NCBI GenBank assembly: GCA_022510815.1
Contig: JAFLST010000001.1
Location: 111,035-175,034, forward strand
Direction: 5' to 3'
Length of the DNA: 64,000 nucleotides
Source: Christensenellaceae bacterium
GTDB lineage: Bacteria > Bacillota > Clostridia > Christensenellales > Aristaeellaceae
A program made the translations under genes and the position numbers. Position 1 is the first letter of the stretch, and each line of letters opens with the position of its first letter. The notes beneath the pieces are model-generated. The model was given only the letters and a program-made list of their open reading frames with translations, did no database searches and had not been told where the DNA came from. Of this stretch, positions 37,601-46,136 are shown piece by piece.

Positions 37601-40600
37601 GGGCGTCGGCACAGGCGTGGGAGGATTCGAGTGATCGGGGTCCGGGGCCGGCGTCGAACCGGGCTGACTGGCCATCACGACGTTCCACACGACGCGATGG
37701 ATCAGATCCTCCTGCGTAACCATGTACTCGGCGTACAGTTCGACCTTTTCATCCGGATTCAGCACGTCGATGATCGCGACCGTATTGTCGCCTTCCTTCA
37801 GCTGATATCCGTCGCCCTCCACGAAGTATGCGCCATGCAGGTCCTCCGTGATCTCGATATGCTTGCGAGCAACGTTGCCATCGTTCCAGACCGTGATCTT
37901 GAAGGTGATGATATCGCCTTCCTCATAGCCCGGTTCATCAGGCGTGGAGACCTCTTCCTTGATGAGGATCAGCTCGCTGTGCATCTTAACGGTGGGAACC
38001 TCTTCATCGTCCGTGACTTCCTCCAGCGGATCATACGAGCCTTCCTTGGAGGACTCTTTGCGCGGATCGTCCGAGATGGCCGTCGCCGTGTTCGGGATGA
38101 CGCCCACCAGAATGTCAGATTCGACCACCGTGTAGGTGTAGGTGATGACAGCCGCGCTCTGATAAGGCAGTTTGTCGATGACAAGCGTCTTGTCAGCCCA
38201 TGTGAACTCAGCTTCCTCACCGTCGATGGTCAGCCGGATGCTCTCCTGCTCCGCCTTGCCATCGGCAAACATGTCGTCAGTCACACGCACGTTCTCGAGG
38301 TCCACATTGCCCTCATTGGCGACGGTGATCGTGTAGATCAGCACGTCACCGATGAGCGCCATCGGCTGGCCGCTTTCGTCCGTGCCCGTCATGCCCTCGG
38401 CGCTCTTTTCGATCACCAGTTCAGGCCGCGGGTCAGCAGGATACTGAACCTTGTCCTCATGCTCGTTGGTATCCGTGGGGGTCATGGGACCATCGCCATC
38501 CGGATCATACTTGCCCTTGGCATTCGCCGTATTCACCAGCTTGTTCGGGGAAAGCAGATCCTCCTTCTTGATCTCATACCGGTAGGTGATGGTGATCGCC
38601 GCGCCCACCGGGAGCTCCTCGATGGTGATCGTATCGGTGCCATTGTAGCCATACGCCACTGCCTTGCCATCAGCATCGGTGACGGTGAAGATGACATTCT
38701 CTTCCTCGTCGCGTACCGCTTCGATGAACTTTTCGTCGGTGATCACCACATCGGTCAGCGTGATGTTGCCGACGTTTTCCACTGTGATGGTGTATGTGAT
38801 GATGCTGCCGGGATCGTATTCGTCGCAGTAATCGCTGTCCACAATGGTCTTGCCCTGATACGCCGCAGCCTTGTCAATGGTCAGGTCGGCCACATCGGTC
38901 CGCTCGCTGTCGGTGTAAGGATCGTCGCCGTCCTCCGGGTCGGGATCAATCGGTTTGCCCTTTTCATCCTTGGGCATGCCGTCCGTGATCGCCGCCGCAT
39001 TGAGAATGGACTTGACGTACTCGTCACCGTTCATCAGGAACCCATTCTGCTTATCCACCGGCTTGAGCGTCACTTTGAAGGACAGCGTTACCGTGGTTGC
39101 GGGGTTGCCCGCGGCAATCTCCTGGATCTTCCATGTGATCTTGCCTGTTTTCGCGTCGTACGACACATTGGCGGACGATGGATTGTAGCTGGTCACATCC
39201 AGCACCACTTCCGCAGGCAGCGTGTCCACAACAATCACGTCCACAGCCTTGCCTTCGCCGCTGTTGGTTACCGTCAGGGTGTAGATGATATCGCTGCCCG
39301 GCTTGGCCGCTGTCACATCCGCGGTCTTCTCGATGGCCAGCTTGGGCTGCTTGATCGGCACCGTCGACGTCGCCGGATCAAAGCCGCCATTGGCATCGTT
39401 GTTAAAGCTGATCTCAACGGAGTTGTCCAGCTTCGGCACCTCGCGATTGATCGCGGCAGCAGTGACCAGCGTCTGGTAGGTGATTGTCACCGTCGCCATC
39501 GGCGGGACATCTTCCACCGTCCAAGTCAGGGTCTGACCGCTGATCGTCGGATTGGCAAAGGGCTTCACCTGCTTGAGGACAGTCTCTCCGATCTTGATGG
39601 TCAGCGCTGCGCTTCCGGGCTCATAGGTCAGCCCCTTGGGCAGCGTGTCAGTGAAGGTCGCTGTGCTCTTCACGCTGAGGTGGCTCGTGCGGGTGATCGT
39701 GTACTCGATCTTGTCGCCGATCTGCACCTTTTCGTCGTTCGTTTCAGTCTTGCCGTCCGGCTTCAGCGCAGTCGCGTCCTTGGCAGGCGCGTTCGGATTC
39801 TTATCGTTCTGGAGCGTGTTCGTGATGGTGAAGCTATACGCGTTATTCGTCCCGTTGCTGATCTCGACCTTGAAGACATGGCCCTTCACCGTGATGTAGC
39901 CATCTTCGCTGACATTCTTCTCCTTCACCGTGTAGGTGTAGAGATTGTCGCCGGTGTTATCGCTCAGCGGCAGATCGGCAAAGGTCGCCGTCCAGTCGTC
40001 ATCCTTGTTGAGGGTCTGATCGTTGCCCGTCTGATACTGCGCTTCTCCGCCATTGACGCTCTTGTACAGCTCGGCGGTGATCGCGTCCGTCAGCAGCTCG
40101 ATCAGGTCAGCGGACATCACGCCGTCGCCGTCCTTCCAAGCCTTGGTGACAACGATATCCGTATAGATGATCGTGTCCACCTTTTCGGAGGTTTCGGTGT
40201 GCGGGCCGTTCGGATCATTCGGATTGTTCGGGTTGTCCTGCTCGTCCGGGTTCCTGTCCTTGGAGACCGTCGCCACATTGGTGAGGTGCTTGTCAGCCGC
40301 CTGAACCTCGTAGGTATAGGTCAGGTACAGCGTAATGCCCTTGGGCAGAAGCGTCAGTGTCGTGCCATTCAGCTCGATACCATACTGGTCAGCAACGTTC
40401 TTGCTGTCCGCAGAGATCGCCAATTTGCTGGCATCAGTGCCCATTTCATTGGCCTTATTGGTATACACGAGGAGCTTGTCACCGATCTCTAGATTCTTCA
40501 GGTCCGCCTCGCCGGTGTTGGTCACCGTGATGGTGTAAGTGAGCATATTGCCGGCTTTCACCTTGGTTTGGCCGGTGATTGCGGCACCATCGACCAGCGT

Positions 40601-43600
40601 CAGGCTCTTCTCGACGCTCCAGTGTCCAATCTTCTTGGTCACCTCGCTGGACGGCGGGGGCAGATCAGGATTCTCGTTGCCGTCACTGACCGTGACAGCG
40701 TTGGTGATCTGCATGGCCTCCGTGCTCACCGACACCGTGTACTGGTACTCGATGATGACGGACTTCCCTGCCGCGAGGTTGCCGGACAGCGTCCATACGC
40801 CGTTCTCCTTCGCAAGGGTGAAGGAATTGGGCGAAAGCTTCAAGTTCGCGCCATCCGAGAAATCGAAGGATACGCCATCAAGCTTGTCCGTCAGCACAAG
40901 CTTGTCGATGGGCGTGTCGCCGATGTTCTCAATCTTGATCTGATAGGTCAGCTTGGAGCCGGGCAACGCAATGCCGTCACCCTGTTCCGTCACGTCCACC
41001 AGACCTTCCGTCACCGTCTTCTCAACCGTCCACGCCTTGCGCGGGATGGTCTCCGTGACTTCCTGCACATTTTCAGGGTTCTCGGGATCATCAGGCACAC
41101 TGGGATCCTCAGCATCGGTGACGATCGCCACGTTCTCGAGCTTGCTCTTGCCGATATCCTTTTTCTGAACCACATAGGAGGCCTTCACAATCGCGTTTTC
41201 GCCGGGGTGGATGGCGGCGATGGTCGCCACCATGACCGACGTGCCGTCGCTCTTGGTGATCGTTTTGACCGTGTAAAGGGTTTCGCCGTCGCTGTTCTTT
41301 TCCTCGGTGTCAAGGATGGTCACACCCGGCATTTCCTCGACCGTCACGTTGTTCAGCGTGATCTTGCCGGTGTTCGTGACGGTGATGTCGAAGTAAACCG
41401 TCTCGCCCACCTTGTAGCCGGGGAAATCGGTTTTCAGCGCGCCGTGCTCGTCATACTGCGCAGGATCCTTCTTCTCTGCGGAGAAGCTGCGCTCGTAATT
41501 TGCCGTGATGACAGCATCGTCCGTGTCCGAGACCTCAGTACCGTTATACTTGCCCGTCACCTTGACGATGTTCGTCAGCCTGTGATGCTTCGTGGTTTCG
41601 CTCAGGTTGATATCGTCCTGCGTGATGGTATACGCCACCGTGAGCGTTCGGAACTCACCCGGCTGAAGCGTGCCAATCGTACCATTGACATCGCTGAGGA
41701 TGGTCAGTTCCTTCCCCTCGAACACGTCCGTAACGTTCACGTCAGTCAAGGCCACATTGCCAGTGTTGGTCACCGTGATCGTGTAGGTAACCACGTCGCC
41801 CACATGCACCTTGTAAGCGGCGATCTCCGCAGGGTTATCAATCGTCTCCTGCTCTGCCGTGACGATCTTGCTGACACTCTTCTCGACATCAATAGCAGGC
41901 GTGTCTTCGACAGGCGTTTTAACTTGTTCGCTCGGCACAGACTTGTCGCCCTTAGCGGCCGTGGCGATATTGGTCAGGAGCTTATCATACTGCTGAACCG
42001 TGTACGTCGCCGTGAACGAGATGGTCGCGCCCTTCTTGAGCCCGAATTGATCGCCTTCTTCATACGTTTGACCGACCTTCTCGCCGCTCGCGTAGACGAT
42101 CACGAGCTTAACGGGCGAAGCGCCGGCGATTGAGCTCGTCAAGGTGAAGTCGTCCGCAAGGGTCAAGCCTTCCAGATCGGTGTTGCCGGTGTTGGTCACC
42201 GTAATGGTGTAGGTGAGCGTATCGCCGACATGGGCAATGGTGTTTCCATCGTCATCCGGATCGTGCTTGCCGCCGTTATGCCCCTTTGCGGGCAGGGGAT
42301 CCGGGCAAGTGACGTTCACAGACTTGGTGATGCCCCAGTTGTCATACGCTTCGACGGTGTTCTCTTCGTCGTCCTGATGATCCGGGTCGGTGTCTTCAGA
42401 GTTATCGGGAGCAAACGCCTTGATCACGTTATACAGCGCGTTGTCATCCTTCTCAACGGTGTACTCCGCCTTCAGCGTGGCTGTCTTGCCCTTCGGCAGC
42501 GTCAGCGTGGTTTTATTGAGCTGCACGCCATCGCCCGAGTTCTGCAGCGCGAGGGACAGCGGAGCAGCTTCCACGCCGTCCACCATAAAGGTATCCGTCA
42601 GGTTCAGGGTCAAATCCGTGTTGCCAAGGTTCTGCACCGTGATCGTGTAGATGACCTTGTCATCCACATGCGCGATGTCCTTGCCATTCTCGTCCTTCTC
42701 ATGCGCGCCGTGCGAGGACCCGGCCGGGCATTCCAGCGCAGAGTTCTTCTGCACCTTCCACTTGGGCGCTCCCTTGACCTCAGTCGTATCGGTGCCTTTT
42801 TCAGGCTCCACGCCCTCCGGGGTCACAGTGGCGATGTTCACGATCTGATCGTCGGTCTCCTTCACCTCGTAGGTATAGGTGATCGTCACCGTCACACCGA
42901 CGCCGATGGCGTCAAGAAGCAGCGTGCCGTCATCCTTCACGGTCACGACGGGCGCCGCCACGCTCTCCGCACCCTTCTGAGCCGAAATCCTGTAATCGTC
43001 AGAGGTCTCGAAATCAACGAGCGAGTCGTCCACGACAACATTCTTGAGCGTGGTGTTGCCCGTGTTCTCGATCGTGACTGTATAGGTGATGATATCGTCT
43101 ACATGCGCGATATTCTTGCCACCGGTTGTCGTGTCGTGACTGCCTCCGTCGTGACCCTTTTCAGGCACCGGAACAGGACACGCAACGCTGGATGTCTTCG
43201 TGACGTGCAGCGCATTATTGTCCTCAATGTTCGTCTCCACTTCGGCGTAGTGATTCTCGTCGATGTCCTGATCCTCGGGGGAATCGCCAGAATCCTTCTC
43301 ATAGCTTTCATCGACGACGACCATGTTGTACAGCTTCTTGACATACTGTCCGACCGAATAGTTCACCTTGAAAGTAGCCGTCTTGCCCACAGGCAGGGTC
43401 AGCACGCCGTCAGTGAACGTCACGCCCGCGTCTGTGCCGACAAGCGACAGCGTCAGCTCCTCCGTGGTGGACACGCCATCGACCGTCACGGTCAGCATAT
43501 CCACGAGCGGCTGCGTAACCGTCGCCTCGCCGGTATTCTGGACCGTCACGGTGTAGGTGACCGTGTCATTGACGTGGACATGGTTATTGTCTTTCTGCGT

Positions 43601-46048
43601 ATTCGGGCAGTTCGTCGTATGCGTCACGGCCGAGATGCCCTTCGTGACCTTCCACTCAGGCTCAATGATGGTCAGCTTGCCGGGGATGACGACAAACGCA
43701 TAGTTGTTCTTCGTACCCGGGCTTAACTCGATTTCGTCCGAATCAACGGTAACGTTATATACGCCCGCTTTTTCCTGACCATCATTCGAGGCGGCTTCCG
43801 GATTTTCCGTCTTCGTATCCGTATAAGTGACAGTCAAAGCGTTCGCATTGCTGATCGCATCGCTCTCATGGAGGTAGACATGTTCCGACCCGTATGTAAT
43901 ACCAGAGGGAAGCTCAGAGATGCCGACTTTTTTCAGCACGGCGTCAAGAACGTCAGCCTTCAGGCTCCCATTCTCAAAATAGGCCGATGAATCGTCGTAG
44001 ATCGTATACTCGCCCGTGAAATCCTTAAGCGGATCATCCGAGACCTTCCACTTCGTGCCCGTGATCCTTCCGTGCGTCGAGGAATTGACCTCAATGATCA
44101 CCGGGCGCGGCAGGATGGTCAGCGTTGCTTTGGCAGTGATATCCGTCGAATCATTGTTGGGCATCGTCAGCGTTGCCGTGATTTCATAGTGGTACACGCC
44201 GACATCTGTTTTGCCTGGCAGGTCAGCAAGAGAAGTCAGCGAACCGGATTCAATCTCGTTCCCCTGAGCATCCTTGATGACATACTTAAAGGTCGTATCA
44301 CCAAGGAATTGCTTGATGACCTTGTCAACATCGTATTTGTCGAGGTTCAGCTCACCTTCAAGGGTCAGCTTGCTCACCGACACCTTGTCCTTGATGCCAT
44401 CGTAAATCTTCGAAACGTCCTTAGCGTCCATATGGGCCCAAAGCGCATCAACGGTATGCTGGGATCTGGAATCCTTAAAGAGTGTATCGCCCGGGCTGTA
44501 GAACGTATCCGCGTTTTTATCATACCACACAAGGAATTTGTAGCTGGTATCCCCTTCCACCTCGGGCGGTATACTGCAAATCGTCACCTGTTCATCAATG
44601 GCTACGGGGCCATAGTGCAGATACTTGTTCGCGCCTGCACCGGACGTCGTACCATTTTCAATCATGGTTATGCCGCCGATTGTATACTCCGCGCGCTGCA
44701 AGTTTGGATCCGTTTCATGCTTATTATCCTTCGGGCCATCGCGGAACTCGCCAGTCGGCTGTTTTCCGGGGAAATCGGCGCCCTTAATGGCCATGCTGTA
44801 GCCGAACCACCTTTCTTTCGGCGGATCGGTGACAACTGTCAGCACGATAGAGCTCGTGACGGTTTTGCCAGTATCCTGTCTTGTAACGGTTATTTCGTTG
44901 GAAATCTTTTCATCTTTCTGCGGCCATGTGCTCGAGTCAGCATCCGCCGGATTGGGCGTGTATGTATTCTTGCTGACAAACACTGCCAATCCGTCGCTTT
45001 CAATCGTCAAAACACCGCCCTCAATGGACGCGCCAACGCTTTCAGACGCTGATAATTCGAGTTCAGCATACGTCGGATTCGTAACGTTATTCACTTTAAA
45101 CGTATCGCTATAAGTGAATTTGAGCGTGTTTACGCTCGAATTTGTAATCGTAACTTTATAGACAATGTGCTTTTCGAGCTCAGATGAAAACACGATCTCA
45201 TCGTTGCTTGTCCTATACTTGGTGTCATTCACTGAATAGGACTTGACAACAGAAAAGCCTACGCCGGTCGATTCCACCGTTCTGCGGTCAGAGGCCGTAT
45301 ATTCGTGATCATTGTAGCTGTACGTTACAACAACATCATAGACAATGCTATGGGTCCGTTCATCAGTAAAAGACACCGTGTAGTCGCTATTGCTTCTCGC
45401 GTTAACTTCTTCACCGGGATCAAGCGTCAGCGTTTTGGGTGCCTCGTTGGAGCCCCATTTCGATACATCATACGCCGTACCGGGTTCGCTTCCATCTGGC
45501 CATCGATTGCTCGGTCTGGTGCCAGTCTTGAGAAGTGCCGCGCCACCGGTCAGCGGCTCCTTATCATCAATGGTCAGCGTACTAGTAATGGTGATTTCGA
45601 TAGGTTCTTCGCTGGTATTCTTCACTCGGATCCAATATCGAAGGCCATTGCCATACTCAGCACCGCTGTCCCCAGTAAAATCCTGATACACGAAGTTGCC
45701 CAAATTGTCATTGCTGGTTTTCTCTCCAGGTTTAACAACATAGGCCACCACCTTTATCGGATCATCCGACGCCATCGGCATAATCCCCACGTTTGCAAAA
45801 GGCTGCGCCCCCGGGGCTACGTCAACGACAACCGAGCCATCGCCCAGCAGCGTGCTCACGCCGCCCTCTATAGGCTCCTCGGGCTCCTGCGGGGCGTCCA
45901 GCGAGTCCGTGTCGGCTACGGGCAGACCTGTATCATCACCGGGCAGTGCCGCGATCCCCTCGGCGATTGCAGTGATCGGCAGACTGCTGAAAAGCATCAT
46001 GAAGCTCAGCAGATATGCGAGCAGCTTTTGCAGAGTGTCCTTCATCAT
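34604..46048 (-). CDS. giant (3814 aa) secreted DUF11/DUF7507-type repeat surface protein
   Basis: Signal peptide MMKDTLQKLLAYLLSFMMLFSSLPITAIA; roughly 20 Ig-like repeats with xVTNTGNxxLTDVxVxD...LxPGExxTxxxxYxVTxxD; one Cna_B-like domain (VTKAWKDGDG...YTYTVKEKNVSEDGY); MucBP-like segment near C-terminus; RBS AGGAGG before ATG. Confidence 0.92.
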   Translation of the reverse strand: MMKDTLQKLLAYLLSFMMLFSSLPITAIAEGIAALPGDDTGLPVADTDSLDAPQEPEEPIEGGVSTLLGDGSVVVDVAPGAQPFANVGIMPMASDDPIKVVAYVVKPGEKTSNDNLGNFVYQDFTGDSGAEYGNGLRYWIRVKNTSEEPIEITITSTLTIDDKEPLTGGAALLKTGTRPSNRWPDGSEPGTAYDVSKWGSNEAPKTLTLDPGEEVNARSNSDYTVSFTDERTHSIVYDVVVTYSYNDHEYTASDRRTVESTGVGFSVVKSYSVNDTKYRTSNDEIVFSSELEKHIVYKVTITNSSVNTLKFTYSDTFKVNNVTNPTYAELELSASESVGASIEGGVLTIESDGLAVFVSKNTYTPNPADADSSTWPQKDEKISNEITVTRQDTGKTVTSSIVLTVVTDPPKERWFGYSMAIKGADFPGKQPTGEFRDGPKDNKHETDPNLQRAEYTIGGITMIENGTTSGAGANKYLHYGPVAIDEQVTICSIPPEVEGDTSYKFLVWYDKNADTFYSPGDTLFKDSRSQHTVDALWAHMDAKDVSKIYDGIKDKVSVSKLTLEGELNLDKYDVDKVIKQFLGDTTFKYVIKDAQGNEIESGSLTSLADLPGKTDVGVYHYEITATLTMPNNDSTDITAKATLTILPRPVIIEVNSSTHGRITGTKWKVSDDPLKDFTGEYTIYDDSSAYFENGSLKADVLDAVLKKVGISELPSGITYGSEHVYLHESDAISNANALTVTYTDTKTENPEAASNDGQEKAGVYNVTVDSDEIELSPGTKNNYAFVVIPGKLTIIEPEWKVTKGISAVTHTTNCPNTQKDNNHVHVNDTVTYTVTVQNTGEATVTQPLVDMLTVTVDGVSTTEELTLSLVGTDAGVTFTDGVLTLPVGKTATFKVNYSVGQYVKKLYNMVVVDESYEKDSGDSPEDQDIDENHYAEVETNIEDNNALHVTKTSSVACPVPVPEKGHDGGSHDTTTGGKNIAHVDDIITYTVTIENTGNTTLKNVVVDDSLVDFETSDDYRISAQKGAESVAAPVVTVKDDGTLLLDAIGVGVTVTITYTYEVKETDDQIVNIATVTPEGVEPEKGTDTTEVKGAPKWKVQKNSALECPAGSSHGAHEKDENGKDIAHVDDKVIYTITVQNLGNTDLTLNLTDTFMVDGVEAAPLSLALQNSGDGVQLNKTTLTLPKGKTATLKAEYTVEKDDNALYNVIKAFAPDNSEDTDPDHQDDEENTVEAYDNWGITKSVNVTCPDPLPAKGHNGGKHDPDDDGNTIAHVGDTLTYTITVTNTGNTDLEGLTLADDFTLTSSIAGASPVKLVIVYASGEKVGQTYEEGDQFGLKKGATISFTATYTVQQYDKLLTNIATAAKGDKSVPSEQVKTPVEDTPAIDVEKSVSKIVTAEQETIDNPAEIAAYKVHVGDVVTYTITVTNTGNVALTDVNVTDVFEGKELTILSDVNGTIGTLQPGEFRTLTVAYTITQDDINLSETTKHHRLTNIVKVTGKYNGTEVSDTDDAVITANYERSFSAEKKDPAQYDEHGALKTDFPGYKVGETVYFDITVTNTGKITLNNVTVEEMPGVTILDTEEKNSDGETLYTVKTITKSDGTSVMVATIAAIHPGENAIVKASYVVQKKDIGKSKLENVAIVTDAEDPSVPDDPENPENVQEVTETIPRKAWTVEKTVTEGLVDVTEQGDGIALPGSKLTYQIKIENIGDTPIDKLVLTDKLDGVSFDFSDGANLKLSPNSFTLAKENGVWTLSGNLAAGKSVIIEYQYTVSVSTEAMQITNAVTVSDGNENPDLPPPSSEVTKKIGHWSVEKSLTLVDGAAITGQTKVKAGNMLTYTITVTNTGEADLKNLEIGDKLLVYTNKANEMGTDASKLAISADSKNVADQYGIELNGTTLTLLPKGITLYLTYTYEVQAADKHLTNVATVSKDRNPDEQDNPNNPNDPNGPHTETSEKVDTIIYTDIVVTKAWKDGDGVMSADLIELLTDAITAELYKSVNGGEAQYQTGNDQTLNKDDDWTATFADLPLSDNTGDNLYTYTVKEKNVSEDGYITVKGHVFKVEISNGTNNAYSFTITNTLQNDKNPNAPAKDATALKPDGKTETNDEKVQIGDKIEYTITRTSHLSVKSTATFTDTLPKGLTYEPGSAALTIKIGETVLKQVKPFANPTISGQTLTWTVEDVPPMATVTITYQTLVTAAAINREVPKLDNSVEISFNNDANGGFDPATSTVPIKQPKLAIEKTADVTAAKPGSDIIYTLTVTNSGEGKAVDVIVVDTLPAEVVLDVTSYNPSSANVSYDAKTGKITWKIQEIAAGNPATTVTLSFKVTLKPVDKQNGFLMNGDEYVKSILNAAAITDGMPKDEKGKPIDPDPEDGDDPYTDSERTDVADLTIDKAAAYQGKTIVDSDYCDEYDPGSIITYTITVENVGNITLTDVVITDEKFIEAVRDEEENVIFTVTDADGKAVAYGYNGTDTITIEELPVGAAITITYRYEIKKEDLLSPNKLVNTANAKGKYDPDGDGPMTPTDTNEHEDKVQYPADPRPELVIEKSAEGMTGTDESGQPMALIGDVLIYTITVANEGNVDLENVRVTDDMFADGKAEQESIRLTIDGEEAEFTWADKTLVIDKLPYQSAAVITYTYTVVESDILVGVIPNTATAISDDPRKESSKEGSYDPLEEVTDDEEVPTVKMHSELILIKEEVSTPDEPGYEEGDIITFKITVWNDGNVARKHIEITEDLHGAYFVEGDGYQLKEGDNTVAIIDVLNPDEKVELYAEYMVTQEDLIHRVVWNVVMASQPGSTPAPDPDHSNPPTPVPTPGPGETATPLPTANAKVTPALPHGNLVVDKKAIGVLNEKTGEYETKPEGYALGDVIRYAITVWNEGNVDVYDVIITDVLEGAYFVEGDGYSLNKDGNAVIPMLERHGSKESKSVTVYAEYKVTEADILNGTVHNDAMANGTANTPTPTPGPNGETPAPTATLEPGTTPVPTVPVTPGDDDDDNDTEDKNPSLAVIKTVVSEPADAEGYALGEEIQYSITVTNTGNLTLTDVEVVDEKTGDTWTIPSLAPGESKTFETTYTVTEADVLAGSVLNVATAKGKSPDPENPEVPADPSEVETDTAKKNPHLTILKLITNKPADNEGYALGEEIQYSITATNDGNLTLTDVEVVDEKTGDKWTIPSLAPGESKTFETTYTVTEADVLAGSVLNVATAKGKSPDPENPEVPADPSEVETDTAKKNPHLTILKLITNKPADNEGYALGEEIQYSITVTNDGNLPLTDVEVVDEKTGDKWTIPSLAPGESKTFEASYVVTEADVLAGSVLNVATAKGKSSDPETPEVPADPSEVETDTVEREPHLMLTKIVTNQPADSEGYALGETVAYQITVTNDGNLTITDIVVTDKLTGDQWKIASLAPGESKTFETTYTVTEADVIAGSVLNVATAKGKSPDPENPDVPTEPGEVEVPTDSSRSHLKLEKKAVNVPASGKYRLGDTIVYQITVTNDGNLTLTDVVVKDRLTGDTWTVPILEPGQSETFTTKYVVTAADVKAGSVLNVATAKGNSPDPNEPEGPFDSSTVKNLTESSGKPTYELTKTATNIPDRGYYLKGEQVEFTVKVKNTGNVEIISFVLTDQLEGTTVVPGAGYSVKSEREALITRLAPGASVNVHLIYTIKDVDVKRGSVRNVVTGIGAAPDGTPAEGNVAEVTVPTDDTVYTVVVHYYYLSDGSTAAPDQSMTGLHPGEFYEFFSPDIEGFWTLTEIVSGTMPAHNVEITVFYIGTDIMRPDDVVEEDGMVHPTLVVVNEYGTPLSVGGSTRNVGDCFE
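36000..37045. repeat. tandem ~345-bp near-identical repeats within the giant surface gene
   Basis: 115-aa unit (...NPHLTILKLITNKPADNEGYALGEEIQYSIT...); the same antisense 61-aa ORF occurs at 36300 and 36645, exactly 345 nt apart. Confidence 0.9.
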
Positions 46049-46136
46049 TCTCGTCCTCCTACGTTCTGTGACGTCCGGTCAATCATTGGCGGTCCGCTTT
46101 GACCGGACTCGCCGGGCATCGGCTCATGCGCCGCGC

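Noticed and set aside
35651-40492. 1613-aa plus-strand ORF opposite the giant surface gene
   Set aside because: Antisense shadow of repetitive, GC-rich codons; no signal peptide or domain, His/Arg/Val-rich composition typical of reverse-strand translation, and the minus-strand frame has clear domains, signal peptide and RBS.
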